64,000 nucleotides of DNA from Streptomyces canus. GTDB taxonomy: Bacteria > Actinomycetota > Actinomycetes > Streptomycetales > Streptomycetaceae. Below, in pieces: positions 17,284 to 25,558 of the stretch. The notes below the pieces were generated by a model. That model did no database searches and had not been told where the DNA came from. It saw nothing but the letters and a program-made list of their open reading frames with translations. The stretch lies in contig NZ_JAUSYQ010000002.1 of assembly GCF_030816965.1 (NCBI RefSeq), forward strand, positions 248,001 through 312,000. Direction: 5' to 3'. Position 1 is the stretch's first letter. Every line of letters begins with the position of its first letter. The position numbers and the translations under genes were made by a program.

Positions 17284-18303
17284 ATGTCCACCACCTCCCG
17301 CACCGCTCCCGCCGTCCTCGCCGCTGCCCTGCTGCTCGCCGCCTGCGGTTCCGAGAGCGTCTCGCCGGGCGGAGGTGCCGACGGCGGCCGGGTCCGGCCC
17401 GAGGCACTGTGCCCCTCGGACTTCTCCCGGTACGGCAGTTCGCCGTCCTCAGAACCGCCGGTTCGTCCCTCCGGCACACCGTCCGCGCTCCCCCTGCCCT
17501 CCGTCGGAGGTACGGCCGAGGACGGCGTCAAGATCACCGCACTGTCGGCCTGGGGCCCGGAGAGCGGCTGCGCGGGAGTCGCCTACAGCGCGGACTTCGA
17601 ACTGACCAACCAGCAGACGGAAACCGCGACGTACACGCTGACCTTCGGGTTCCTCTCGGCCTCCGGAGGCGCGGTCGACAACGCGGAACAGACCGTCGAA
17701 GCGGTCGAACCCGGACGGACCGTCGAGGGCACCGTCGTCATCGGGGAACCGGTCGGGCACGCACCCGAGGTGACGGGCATACAGGTGATCAAGATACGTA
17801 GCGTCCCAGAAGCCGAGGCGTCGTCCGCCTCGGGAACGTGCCCGAAGTCGGGCATGCACCTCTACGCCGACCAGGGGGACGCGGCCATGGGGCTGCGTGT
17901 CGTAGGCCTGCACCTGGTCAACTGCGGTACCGAGCCCACTCAGCTCAACGGCTACCCGAAGCTCACGATCCAGGACGACGATCACCAAACCGTGGACGGC
18001 GTACAAATCCTCCAGGGGACCGATCAGATCAGTACCGGCCTCGGTGGGGACAGCAGACCGCGACCGGTCGTCCTGCACCCCGGTGAGGCCGCCGTGGCCG
18101 GGCTGGCCTGGCGGAACACCACCCAGGCCGGCGAACCGGTGAACGCACCCTACGTCCGAGTATGGGCGACGCCCGCAGCCGATCCCGTGACGGTGGTGCC
18201 GGAACTCGACCTCGGCACGACCGGAAAGCTCGGCGTCGGTCCGTGGCGCAAGGACGAGACGCACCGGGAGCCCGCCCCTGCCACCACCGCCGCGCGTCCG
18301 TGA
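17284..18303 (+). CDS. DUF4232-type lipoprotein
   Basis: The 339-residue protein has a lipoprotein signal ending LLLAACGSES (lipobox Cys ~21). A Pro/Ser-rich spacer (~55-75) is followed by two beta-sandwich-like halves. The second, from CPKSGMHLYADQG, contains LRVVGLHLVNCGTEPTQLNGYP, the DUF4232 hallmark in which the two Cys probably form a disulfide. It should sit on the outer face of the membrane; its function is unknown. The start is ATG 17284; an earlier in-frame GTG at 17269 is possible. The stop overlaps the start of the next gene (GTGA). Confidence 0.8.
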   Translation: MSTTSRTAPAVLAAALLLAACGSESVSPGGGADGGRVRPEALCPSDFSRYGSSPSSEPPVRPSGTPSALPLPSVGGTAEDGVKITALSAWGPESGCAGVAYSADFELTNQQTETATYTLTFGFLSASGGAVDNAEQTVEAVEPGRTVEGTVVIGEPVGHAPEVTGIQVIKIRSVPEAEASSASGTCPKSGMHLYADQGDAAMGLRVVGLHLVNCGTEPTQLNGYPKLTIQDDDHQTVDGVQILQGTDQISTGLGGDSRPRPVVLHPGEAAVAGLAWRNTTQAGEPVNAPYVRVWATPAADPVTVVPELDLGTTGKLGVGPWRKDETHREPAPATTAARP

Positions 18304-18875
18304 CCGCGCTCCTCGCCCTGCTCGCGTGCGCGCTCACCGTGCACCTGCTCGTGCACCCGCGTACGGCATCCGGGATCAAGGTCGTCCTCCTCACCGCGCC
18401 CCCGGTGGCCGGAGTCGTCTGGCTTCTGGAGGAAGTGTTCAAGAGGCCGCTCACCGCCGTGGCCGTCGCCGCGGTGTTCGTGGTCGTAGTGATCGCGCTG
18501 CTCGGGCTCCTCGGCCACCCCCGCCTGCCGACCTGGACGAAAATGATCGTGTTCGGCACGGTTCCGGTGGCGGCGCTGGCCTGGCTGCTGGTGGTCACGG
18601 CGGACGACACGCTCAAGGACCCCGGCGAGGACCCGTGCTCCATGTACTACGGAGGCATCGGCGTCTCCAAGGCGTTTCCCCCACAGGCGTACTGCCGCTA
18701 CCAGGACGGCAGCACCCACGACCTCGCGACCGGCACCCAGTTCGTGTTCTGGGTCTGCTTCGCCATCAGCCTGGCGCTGCTGTCGATCGGCCTGTGGCAG
18801 GCCGTACGGGACCCGAGAACCCTCGTGCGGCAGTTCCGCTCCGGGGTGAGTCAGTCCACTCGAGGAACCCCATGA
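18300..18875 (+). CDS. polytopic membrane protein coupled to the lipoprotein
   Basis: A 191-residue protein starting at GTG 18300 inside the lipoprotein stop. It has about four hydrophobic spans. An extracytoplasmic loop holds a Cys pair (DPCSMYYGG... AYCRYQDG), a likely disulfide. The family is not recognised. The GTGA overlap suggests co-translation with the DUF4232 lipoprotein, so the two may form an envelope complex. Confidence 0.7.
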   Translation: MTALLALLACALTVHLLVHPRTASGIKVVLLTAPPVAGVVWLLEEVFKRPLTAVAVAAVFVVVVIALLGLLGHPRLPTWTKMIVFGTVPVAALAWLLVVTADDTLKDPGEDPCSMYYGGIGVSKAFPPQAYCRYQDGSTHDLATGTQFVFWVCFAISLALLSIGLWQAVRDPRTLVRQFRSGVSQSTRGTP

Positions 18876-18953
18876 GCTGCGTCACGGCCGGCGATTGACG
18901 TAGGTGTCGCCGGATGAATCGACTTGGCCGGCGCTCGGCGGAGAGATCATGAT

Positions 18954-19496
18954 GTGGGAATGCCTGACAACCGACCGACTGTGGCACCGCATGTGGTGCG
19001 GCTCCCCCAGTACACGAAGGCGGACCAGGAGGAGATCCTGGGCAACGGCGATGATCCCTTCGGTGTCGCCTCCGCCGGCCTGACCTGGCTGCCGAAAAAA
19101 GAACACTTCGGAGTCCGACACGAAGACCGGCTCGTGGCACACGCCGGCCTGCTGCGACTGCCTGTCGCGATCGGCGACGCCGAAACAGATGTGGTGGGAG
19201 TCGGCGGGGTGGCCGTCGCACCCGGCATGCGAGGTCAGGGTCTGGCTCGGCTCGTCGTCACAGCTGCGCTGGAGCACGCCCGCACGATGGGTCCTCAGCA
19301 TGCACTCCTGTTCTGCCGGCCTCCCCTCGTGCCGCTCTACCGTCGCCTCGGATGGCACTCGCTCGACACGGACGTACTTGTCGAACAACCCGAAGACCGC
19401 CTGGTGACCATGCCGCTGCGGACCATGGTGACGCCGCTGCGCGACGGTGCCCGCCGGCCCTCAGGGCCAGTACGGCTGTTCTCGCCCCCTATGTGA
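18954..19496 (+). CDS. GNAT-family N-acetyltransferase
   Basis: This protein has 180 residues from GTG 18954, which is 8 nt after GGAGAG; ATG 18960 is the alternative. Motif A of the GNAT fold is clear: VVGVGGVAVAPGMRGQGLAR, with the acetyl-CoA pyrophosphate loop RGQGLA. A following helix and PLYRRLGWHSLD match motif B, including the G-W/F pattern. The substrate is unknown. It is monocistronic. Confidence 0.85.
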   Translation: MGMPDNRPTVAPHVVRLPQYTKADQEEILGNGDDPFGVASAGLTWLPKKEHFGVRHEDRLVAHAGLLRLPVAIGDAETDVVGVGGVAVAPGMRGQGLARLVVTAALEHARTMGPQHALLFCRPPLVPLYRRLGWHSLDTDVLVEQPEDRLVTMPLRTMVTPLRDGARRPSGPVRLFSPPM

Positions 19497-20044
19497 CGCA
19501 GGGCCACCCAGTACGGCGGCAAGGGGCTCGTCGAAGGCCTCGCACCTTTCATGATGCTCAGGCGTCAAATGTTCGGCCGTGCTGGCTTCGCCCCGTTGGA
19601 GAAGAGGGTTCTGCCGGCGTGACTCCTGCGGAACATCAACAAGCGGGCAGATCGGCCGAGCGGTCCACGGTGCTGGGACGCGCAAGCCTATAGACGCCGG
19701 CTTGATCTGACCGCGCCTGCAGGCGGCCGCTGTCGGAGATGACGGTGGTGGTCACCGACGCGATGAGCAGCGCCCCGGCAGCGCTCAGCCGCAACCACAC
19801 GAATTCGCCGCCCTCAGCCACGAGTTCCTCGGCTGCCCGCCATGCTGGGCGTGCCGCAGCTCACAGCAAGTGCGGATGAGGGGCGGGGAACAACCGGAGC
19901 TGGTTGGCCGTTCCTTCATATGTGGCTGGTGGAGGGGACAGTGTCCCCGGGCCTCACCTATAGCCCATGGGGACGATCGTTCGGCTGAAGCCCCGTGGAG
20001 CCTTTCGCCGAGAGGCGACCGCCCTCCGCACGCCACCGCACACG
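19497..20044. other. intergenic stretch with a possible gene scrap
   Basis: No complete gene is visible. The minus strand at ~19845-19690 encodes GGEFVWLRLSAAGALLIASV then TTTVISDSGRLQARSDQAG, with good coding bias but no start or ribosome site. I take it as a fragment of an unidentified protein. The remainder shows nothing. Confidence 0.35.
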
Positions 20045-20076
20045 GCCCCGGCTGGTCTCCCCCGTCCAGCCGGGGC
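20045..20076 (-). terminator. 11-bp hairpin after the HNH-like lipoprotein gene
   Basis: GCCCCGGCTGG pairs perfectly with CCAGCCGGGGC around a 10-nt pyrimidine-rich loop. It lies 84 nt past the minus-strand stop at 20160. Confidence 0.55.
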
Positions 20077-20159
20077 GTTCGTGCGCCGACCGTCCGCCCG
20101 GCCCCGTATCGGAAGACTGTCCGCCGCTCTCCCGGGCGCGCCTGTCCCCCAGCCGTTTT

Positions 20160-20816
20160 TCAGGCGAGATGAAGCGTGCTCAGGGCCGTGGTCCAGTCGG
20201 TGACGATCGCCTGCTGGGCGGCGGCGAGGGTGACTGTGCCCTTGCAGACCGCGGTGTGCAGTTTCGTCTCCACCGGGTCCTTCGCGTTGTTGACGCCGGA
20301 GCCCTTCTTGTGGCCGGGGTCGGCCGGTTCGACCCACAGATTGCGGTAGTCGTTGGGGTCCCCACCCAACTGCAGGCTGATCAGGTGGTCGTACTCGGCA
20401 TCCCCCATGCGTCCGGTGAAGCCGTAGGAGGCGGCGTTGAGCTTCTTCTCTTTGCCTGTCACGTACGTGGAGGGGCGTACCCCGGAGGTGTAGCCGCCCT
20501 TGCGGCAGATCGTCGAGGCCAGGTCCGCCTGCGTGACCGCCGGGGATATCGCGCCCGGCGTGCACGTCGGATCCTCCAGCGGTTCCCCCTTCATGTACCG
20601 GTAGTGGCAGGAGCCCGCGGCGGGTTGCTGCTGCACTGTGTAGTGCTCCTGCGGGCCCGCCCCCACCGCGATCGTCCGCCCCGAGCCGGCTGGCGCTCCC
20701 GTCGCCGGGCTCTGCGTTCCGGACGACGTCGACGTGCCGAGGGAGACGGGTGAACAGCCTGCCAGCAGCAGGCTGGTGAGCAGGACGGGTGGCACGGTAT
20801 GGCGGGCAGAACGCAT
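20160..20816 (-). CDS. lipoprotein with an HNH-like motif
   Basis: The 218-residue protein starts at ATG 20816 behind GAGGGA. The signal MRSARHTVPPVLLTSLLLAGC ends in a lipobox. After a Ser/Thr-rich spacer the domain contains several Cys and the sequence EYDHLISLQLGGDPNDYRNL followed by WVEP. The D-H...LGG..N...NLW.E pattern is that of HNH-type (beta-beta-alpha metal) nucleases. Surface lipoproteins of this type are widespread in Streptomyces but uncharacterised. A role as a surface nuclease is inference. Confidence 0.75.
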   Translation of the reverse strand: MRSARHTVPPVLLTSLLLAGCSPVSLGTSTSSGTQSPATGAPAGSGRTIAVGAGPQEHYTVQQQPAAGSCHYRYMKGEPLEDPTCTPGAISPAVTQADLASTICRKGGYTSGVRPSTYVTGKEKKLNAASYGFTGRMGDAEYDHLISLQLGGDPNDYRNLWVEPADPGHKKGSGVNNAKDPVETKLHTAVCKGTVTLAAAQQAIVTDWTTALSTLHLA

Positions 20817-21069
20817 GACGGTCCCTCACAGGAAGACGGTGGCACGGTGGCTGAGCAGATGCTCCTCCATCCCGATGTCCGGCCACCGCGCGGGGTCCGG
20901 CTTCGTCGTCCGCCACGTCCCCGCGCCCTCAGGCGAGGTCGACCACCACCTGCGAACGGACCCCTGGAACACCTGACACACCACAGCGCTACGACGACAT
21001 CGTCCGCACCCCGTCCCGTCGCGCTCCGTGGCAGGGATGCCCACGGGCGCGGGGTGTTGTCGGGGGCGC

Positions 21070-21330
21070 GGTGCGGTGTGCGGGCCACGTGCCGGCCGAT
21101 GCACTGGTGGATGCCCATGCCGAAGCCGACGTGGCCGGAGGTGGCGCGGGTGAGGTCGAAGCGGTGAGGGTCGTGCGGTCGGTCCGGGGCGCGGTTGGCC
21201 GGGCCCGGAAACATGAGGATCTTCGTGTCGGTCGGAACGACCGTGCCGGTGATGGTGACGTCGGTGGCGGCGGTGCGGAGGAAAGCCCCAGCGCTTCGGC
21301 GACCGAACTCTTGCCCGCACTCGTCCGTGT
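21070..21330 (-). pseudogene. cytochrome P450 C-terminal relic
   Basis: The minus strand reads VTITGTVVPTDTKILMFPGP, PHRFDLTRATSGHVGFGMGI and then HQCIGRHVAR. This is the P450 beta3/meander region and the haem loop FGxGxHxCxG with its Cys ligand. Upstream the frame shifts (AEALGLSS), and beyond 21070 it becomes unrelated. About 300 N-terminal residues are absent. Confidence 0.8.
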
Positions 21331-21392
21331 CATGACGTTGTTGGCCTCCTCGTCACTCCAGGTGTGCCATCTCGTACATGAGGTCCCCGTTG

Positions 21393-22376
21393 TCAGACTT
21401 GGCCGGCATAGGAGGCGAGGCGGTCGGCGAACGCGGCGACGAGGCCGCGCAGTTCATCTGGACGTTCGATGACGAACGGTCGGTCGAGTGAGGCGAGTAC
21501 TGGAGGCAACCAGTCGAGCTGCTCCGCCCGTATCTCGACACGCAGCCAGCGCCCGGTTTCCGGATCCGCGCCTGCCGCGGGCTCGTCCACGCTCGCGACA
21601 CTGGCGGGAAGTCGGGCGCGGATCTGCTCGACCGTCCCGTGGATCCGCAAGGTCACGTGATGCCGGTACTCAGCCGTGGCGAACCCGGAAAGGACGCGCT
21701 GTGCCGGACCGGGGCCCACGGGCGCCTCGAATGAGCCGGGCAGGGTCCTCGCGTCGGCGATGCGATCGAGCCGGAAGGTCCGGTCCTGGTCGATCTCCGC
21801 GTCCGTGCCCGTGACGTACCACCGGCCCGAATGGGCGACGATCCCGTGCGGGTGCAGCCTCCGTTCGCTGCGCCGGCCGTCGCGGTCGGTGTACCTGATC
21901 GAGAGTGGTCGGCGGTGGCGTACCGCATCGGCGATCGCGAGCAGGACACCGGCGTCGGGGGTGGCGAGCTCGCCGGGCGAAGCCGTGAAGGCGAGGGACT
22001 CCAGGACCGTGTCGAGTCGGCGGGCGACGCGCTCGGGCAGCACCCTGCGGATCTTGGCCGCAGCGGTCTCGACCGCCGTGTCCGCCGTCGTCATCAACCC
22101 CGCTCGGCGGCCGGCGGCCAAGCCGAGCAGCACAGCGAGCGCCTCGTCGTCGCTGAGCATGAGCGGAGGCAAGCGGTAGCCGGGGCCGAGCCGGTAGCCA
22201 CCGTAGCGGCCGCGCACCGCCTCGACAGGCACCTCGAGGTCGACCAGGTGGTCCACATACCGCCGCACAGTGCGGCCGTCGACGCCGAGCCGGTCGGCCA
22301 GTTCGGCAACCGTCCGAACGCCCCCCGACTGCAGCAACTCCAGCAAGGTGAGCACGCGGCCAGTAGGTCGGGACAT
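21393..22376 (-). CDS. WYL-domain (YafY/PafC-type) transcriptional regulator
   Basis: The 327-residue protein has an N-terminal DeoR-like helix-turn-helix (RVLTLLELLQSGGVRTVAEL, ADRLGVDGRTVRRYVDHL), the YGGYRLGPGYRLPPLMLSDD linker, and a WYL domain (~140-300) with PLSIRYTDRDGRRSERRLHP. A WCX-type C-terminal domain follows. Such regulators bind a ligand or nucleic acid through WYL and usually control a divergent neighbour, here the VOC protein at 22470. The start ATG 22376 has little ribosome site. Confidence 0.88.
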   Translation of the reverse strand: MSRPTGRVLTLLELLQSGGVRTVAELADRLGVDGRTVRRYVDHLVDLEVPVEAVRGRYGGYRLGPGYRLPPLMLSDDEALAVLLGLAAGRRAGLMTTADTAVETAAAKIRRVLPERVARRLDTVLESLAFTASPGELATPDAGVLLAIADAVRHRRPLSIRYTDRDGRRSERRLHPHGIVAHSGRWYVTGTDAEIDQDRTFRLDRIADARTLPGSFEAPVGPGPAQRVLSGFATAEYRHHVTLRIHGTVEQIRARLPASVASVDEPAAGADPETGRWLRVEIRAEQLDWLPPVLASLDRPFVIERPDELRGLVAAFADRLASYAGQV

Positions 22377-22399
22377 GCCCAGAGCTTAGCGACGATAGT

Positions 22400-22414
22400 G
22401 GACTGATTCTGTCC
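22400..22414. promoter_or_regulatory. inverted repeat between WYL regulator and VOC gene
   Basis: GGAC-N7-GTCC lies in the 93-nt divergent intergenic region, 24 nt from the WYL start and 56 nt from the VOC start. It is a plausible operator for the WYL regulator. Confidence 0.35.
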
Positions 22415-22469
22415 TCTATTCGTTCTAGCGTGCGACGTGCAACGGCTGCGCGACTTTAGGGAGAACACC

Positions 22470-22868
22470 ATGGACTTCGTCTCGATCCGCATCATCACCG
22501 GCGACATCACCCGCCTCGTCGAGTTCTACGAGAAGGCCACCGGGGTGCAGGCGGCCTGGTCCACCGAGGATTTCGCCGAACTCAAGACCCCCAGCGCCAC
22601 CCTGGCCATCGGCAGTACCCGCACGCTGCCGCTGTTCGCGCCGGCCGCCGCTCGCCCGGCCGACAACCACAGCGTGATCATCGAGTTTCTCGTCGACGAC
22701 GTGGACCGCGTGCACGGGAACCTGACCGGCTTCGTCGCCGACTTCGTGAACGAGCCCACCACAATGCCCTGGGGCAACCGATCGCTGCTGTTCCGCGACC
22801 CCGACGGCAACCTCGTCAACTTCTTCACCCCGGTCACCCCGGCGGCCATCGCGAAGTTCGCTCGTTGA
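22470..22868 (+). CDS. VOC-family (glyoxalase/bleomycin-resistance fold) protein
   Basis: The protein has 132 residues; ATG 22470 follows AGGGAG. Two beta-alpha-beta-beta-beta halves are visible: MDFVSIRIITGDITRLVEFY... and SVIIEFLVDDVDRVHGNL..., ending NRSLLFRDPDGNLVNFFTPV. The usual VOC metal ligands are only partly obvious, so it may bind and not turn over its ligand. Divergent pairing with a WYL regulator is a recurrent actinobacterial arrangement. Confidence 0.85.
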   Translation: MDFVSIRIITGDITRLVEFYEKATGVQAAWSTEDFAELKTPSATLAIGSTRTLPLFAPAAARPADNHSVIIEFLVDDVDRVHGNLTGFVADFVNEPTTMPWGNRSLLFRDPDGNLVNFFTPVTPAAIAKFAR

Positions 22869-22889
22869 CGCCAGGCGCAACCGCCCGCG

Positions 22890-22917
22890 CGGGAGCCCTG
22901 GGATGCCGGGGCTCCCG
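22890..22917. terminator. bidirectional hairpin between VOC and pcaJ
   Basis: CGGGAGCCC and GGGCTCCCG form a perfect 9-bp stem with a 10-nt loop, in the 62 nt between the convergent stops at 22868 and 22931. Confidence 0.65.
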
Positions 22918-22930
22918 ATGAACGCCTGGT

Positions 22931-23593
22931 CTACGACAGTTGGATACCGAGTCGTTCCGCGAGTTCGTGGGCGTTGATGCCGTACGTCTCCCGGATCCGT
23001 ACGCCGTCCGGGCCGACGTCGAAGACGCCGTGGTCGGTGTAGACGCGGCTGACGCAGCCGACGCCGGTGAGCGGGTAGGTGCACTGCGGTACGAGTTTCG
23101 GCTCGCCGGAGCGGGTGAAGAGCGTCATCATCACGTAGACGTCCTTGGCGCCGATGGCGAGGTCCATGGCGCCGCCGACGGCGGGGATGTCCTCGGGCCT
23201 GCCGGTGGTCCAGTTGGCGAGGTCGCCGTCGAAGGCGACCTGATAGGCCCCCAGGACGCAGACATCGAGGTGGCCGCCGCGCATCATGGCGAAGGAGTCG
23301 GCGTGGTGGAAGTACGCCGCCCCGGGCAGCTCGGTCACCGGGACCTTGCCGGCGTTGGTCAGGTCGGGGTCGACCGCGTCACCCTCCGCCCTCGGACCCA
23401 TGTTGAGCATGCCGTTCTCGGTGTGCAGCACCACCCCCGAGTCGGCGGGAAGGTGGTCGGCGATCTTGGTGGGCTGGCCGATGCCGAGGTTGACGAAGGA
23501 ACCGACGGGGATGTCGCGTGCGATGACGGCGGCCAGCTCGTCCATCGAGAGCCGGTGGTCGGCGCGCACCTGGTCGCTCGGCGTGATGGTCAT
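22931..23593 (-). CDS. pcaJ: 3-oxoadipate CoA-transferase subunit B
   Basis: The 220-residue beta subunit of the class I CoA-transferase has the catalytic Glu in VLHTENGMLNMGP (the ENG motif) and the N-terminal VGSFVNLGIGQPTKIADH. With PcaI it converts 3-oxoadipate plus succinyl-CoA to 3-oxoadipyl-CoA. Its ATG overlaps the pcaI stop (ATGA). A closely related succinyl-CoA:acetoacetate transferase is possible, but the thiolase neighbour favours the beta-ketoadipate role. Confidence 0.88.
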   Translation of the reverse strand: MTITPSDQVRADHRLSMDELAAVIARDIPVGSFVNLGIGQPTKIADHLPADSGVVLHTENGMLNMGPRAEGDAVDPDLTNAGKVPVTELPGAAYFHHADSFAMMRGGHLDVCVLGAYQVAFDGDLANWTTGRPEDIPAVGGAMDLAIGAKDVYVMMTLFTRSGEPKLVPQCTYPLTGVGCVSRVYTDHGVFDVGPDGVRIRETYGINAHELAERLGIQLS

Positions 23594-24285
23594 CGTGCCC
23601 CCTGAACGGTGTACTGACGGGCCTCGACCTGGACGACCCGGTCGACGTAGATGGACGGGGTGACGACGGCCTCGGGGTCGAGCTTGCCGGGCTCGACGAC
23701 CTCGTCGACCTGGACGATGGTCGTCGTCGCGGCCGTGGCCATGACCGGTCCGAAGTTGCGGGCCGTCTTCCGGTAGACGAGGTTGCCCATCGCGTCCGCG
23801 ACGTGCGCGCCGATGAGCGCGTAGTCGCCCTTGATGGGGTATTCCAGCAGATACCTGCGGCCGTCGATCTCCCGCTCCTCCTTGCCCTCGGCGAGCGGTG
23901 TGCCGACCGCGGTCGGGCAGTAGAACGCGCCGATGCCGGCACCGGCCGCGCGCATCCGCTCGGCGAGGTTGCCCTGCGGCACGACTTCGAGCTCGATCTT
24001 CCCCTCGCGGTAGAGGCCGTCGAAGACCCAGGAGTCGGCCTGGCGCGGAAAGGAGCAGAGCACCTTGCGCACCCGGCCGGCGGCCAGCAGCGCGGCGAGC
24101 CCTACGTCACCGTTGCCGGCGTTGTTGGACACGATCGTGAGGTCCTTCGCACCCTGCCGGATGAGCGCGTCGATCAGATCGAAGGGCATCCCGGCCAGGC
24201 CGAAGCCGCCGACGAGGATCGTGGAGCCGTCCTCGATCCCGGCGACCGCGGCGTCGGCGCTTTCGAGGATCTCCGCCCGGCTCAT
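23590..24285 (-). CDS. pcaI: 3-oxoadipate CoA-transferase subunit A
   Basis: The 231-residue alpha subunit contains DGSTILVGGFGLAGMPFDLI, the glycine-rich CoA loop, then TIVSNNAGNGDVGLAALLAA and a C-terminal QVDEVVEPGKLDPEAVVTPS. It pairs with the adjacent subunit B. The ATG start overlaps the stop of the thiolase gene (ATGA), and its own stop overlaps the pcaJ start, so the three genes are translationally coupled. Confidence 0.88.
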   Translation of the reverse strand: MSRAEILESADAAVAGIEDGSTILVGGFGLAGMPFDLIDALIRQGAKDLTIVSNNAGNGDVGLAALLAAGRVRKVLCSFPRQADSWVFDGLYREGKIELEVVPQGNLAERMRAAGAGIGAFYCPTAVGTPLAEGKEEREIDGRRYLLEYPIKGDYALIGAHVADAMGNLVYRKTARNFGPVMATAATTTIVQVDEVVEPGKLDPEAVVTPSIYVDRVVQVEARQYTVQGAR

Positions 24286-25487
24286 CGGTCTGCCCCCGTG
24301 ACATCGCAGTTCTCGAGTACGACGGCCAGGCCCTGACCGACCCCGATGCAGATCGCGGCGACGCCGTAGCGCTGCCTCGTCTCGCGCAGCACCTTGGCCA
24401 GCGTGGCGAGGACGCGGCCACCCGAGGCGCCCAGCGGATGCCCGATCGCGATGGCACCGCCCTTCTGGTTGACGATGCCCGGGTCGATCTTCCACGCGTC
24501 GACGCAGGCGAGCGACTGCACGGCGAACGCCTCGTTGAGCTCGACCGCACCGACCCGGTCCCAGCCGATCCCGGCCCGGGCCAGCGCACGGTTCGCGGCC
24601 TCGACCGGGGCGTAGCCGAAGGCCTGCGGCTCCAGCGCCATCACACCGCGGCCCGCGATACGGGCGACCGGGTCGGCCCCGATCACGGCCGCGGCCTTCT
24701 CACTGCCCAACAGCACCGCGGAGGCACCGTCGTTGAGCGGGCTGGCGTTGCCCGCGGTGATGGTGCCGCCCTGCTCCGCCGTACGGAAGACCGGCTTGAG
24801 CCCGGCCAGGACCTCTGGCGTGGATCCGGCCCGGATGCCCTCGTCGCGGGCCAGGTCGACGCCCTCGACCGGCACCACCAGGTCGTCGTAGAAGCCCGAC
24901 TCCCAAGCTGCGTGGGCAAGTTGGTGGGAGCGGGCGGCGAACGCGTCCTGCCGCTCGCGGGAGATCCCGAAGCGCTCCTGGAGCTGCTCGTTGGCCTCGC
25001 CGAGGCTGACCGTCCACTCCTTGGGCATCCGCGGATTGACCAGCCGCCAGCCGAGCGTGGTCGAGACCGCGGTGACATCGCCGGCCGGGAACGGCTTCGC
25101 CGACTTCGGCAGCACCCACGGCGCACGCGTCATCGACTCCACACCGCCGGTCAACACCACCTCGGCATCGCCGGACTCGATCGTGCGGCTCGCCGTCATC
25201 GCCGCGTCGAGGCTCGACCCGCACAGCCGGTTGACGGTGGTGCCGGGCACGCTCACCGGAAGCCCGGCGAGCAGCGCCGCCATGCGGCCGACGTTGCGGT
25301 TCTCCTCACCGGCGCCGTTGGCGTTGCCCCACACCACGTCGTCGATCGCGGCGGGGTCGAGACCCGGCACCCGGGCGAGCGTGGAGGTGATCGCGGCGGC
25401 GGCGAGGTCGTCGGGGCGGACGCCGGCCAGCGCGCCGTTGAAGCGGCCGAACGGCGTGCGTGTGGCGGAGTAGAGGAAAGCACTCAT
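24282..25487 (-). CDS. pcaF: 3-oxoadipyl-CoA thiolase
   Basis: The 401-residue thiolase has all catalytic residues: nucleophile Cys in VNRLCGSSLDA (~88), His in AIGHPLGASGGR (~350) and the second Cys in AICIGVGQG. The size and ATRTPFGRFNGALAGVRPDD start match PcaF-type degradative thiolases, which cleave 3-oxoadipyl-CoA to succinyl-CoA and acetyl-CoA. It is first in the pcaFIJ operon, transcribed away from a LysR gene. Confidence 0.88.
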   Translation of the reverse strand: MSAFLYSATRTPFGRFNGALAGVRPDDLAAAAITSTLARVPGLDPAAIDDVVWGNANGAGEENRNVGRMAALLAGLPVSVPGTTVNRLCGSSLDAAMTASRTIESGDAEVVLTGGVESMTRAPWVLPKSAKPFPAGDVTAVSTTLGWRLVNPRMPKEWTVSLGEANEQLQERFGISRERQDAFAARSHQLAHAAWESGFYDDLVVPVEGVDLARDEGIRAGSTPEVLAGLKPVFRTAEQGGTITAGNASPLNDGASAVLLGSEKAAAVIGADPVARIAGRGVMALEPQAFGYAPVEAANRALARAGIGWDRVGAVELNEAFAVQSLACVDAWKIDPGIVNQKGGAIAIGHPLGASGGRVLATLAKVLRETRQRYGVAAICIGVGQGLAVVLENCDVTGADR

Positions 25488-25512
25488 AGGAGCGACGTTA
25501 ATCCCGGGCCGC

Positions 25513-25534
25513 GATATTCTGAAGTACGCATATC
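25513..25534. promoter_or_regulatory. LysR-type T-N11-A site
   Basis: GATAT-N12-ATATC is an exact inverted repeat that includes a T-N11-A pair (T 25518, A 25530). It sits in the middle of the 71-nt gap between pcaF and the LysR gene, which is the classical LysR-type autoregulatory and activation site position. Confidence 0.6.
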
Positions 25535-25558
25535 TGAGCCAATTGATACGGACGACAT

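Noticed and set aside
19967..20203. 78-codon plus-strand frame starting MGTIVRLKPRG
   Set aside because: No ribosome site, and it runs through the terminator hairpin and into the antisense of the lipoprotein gene.
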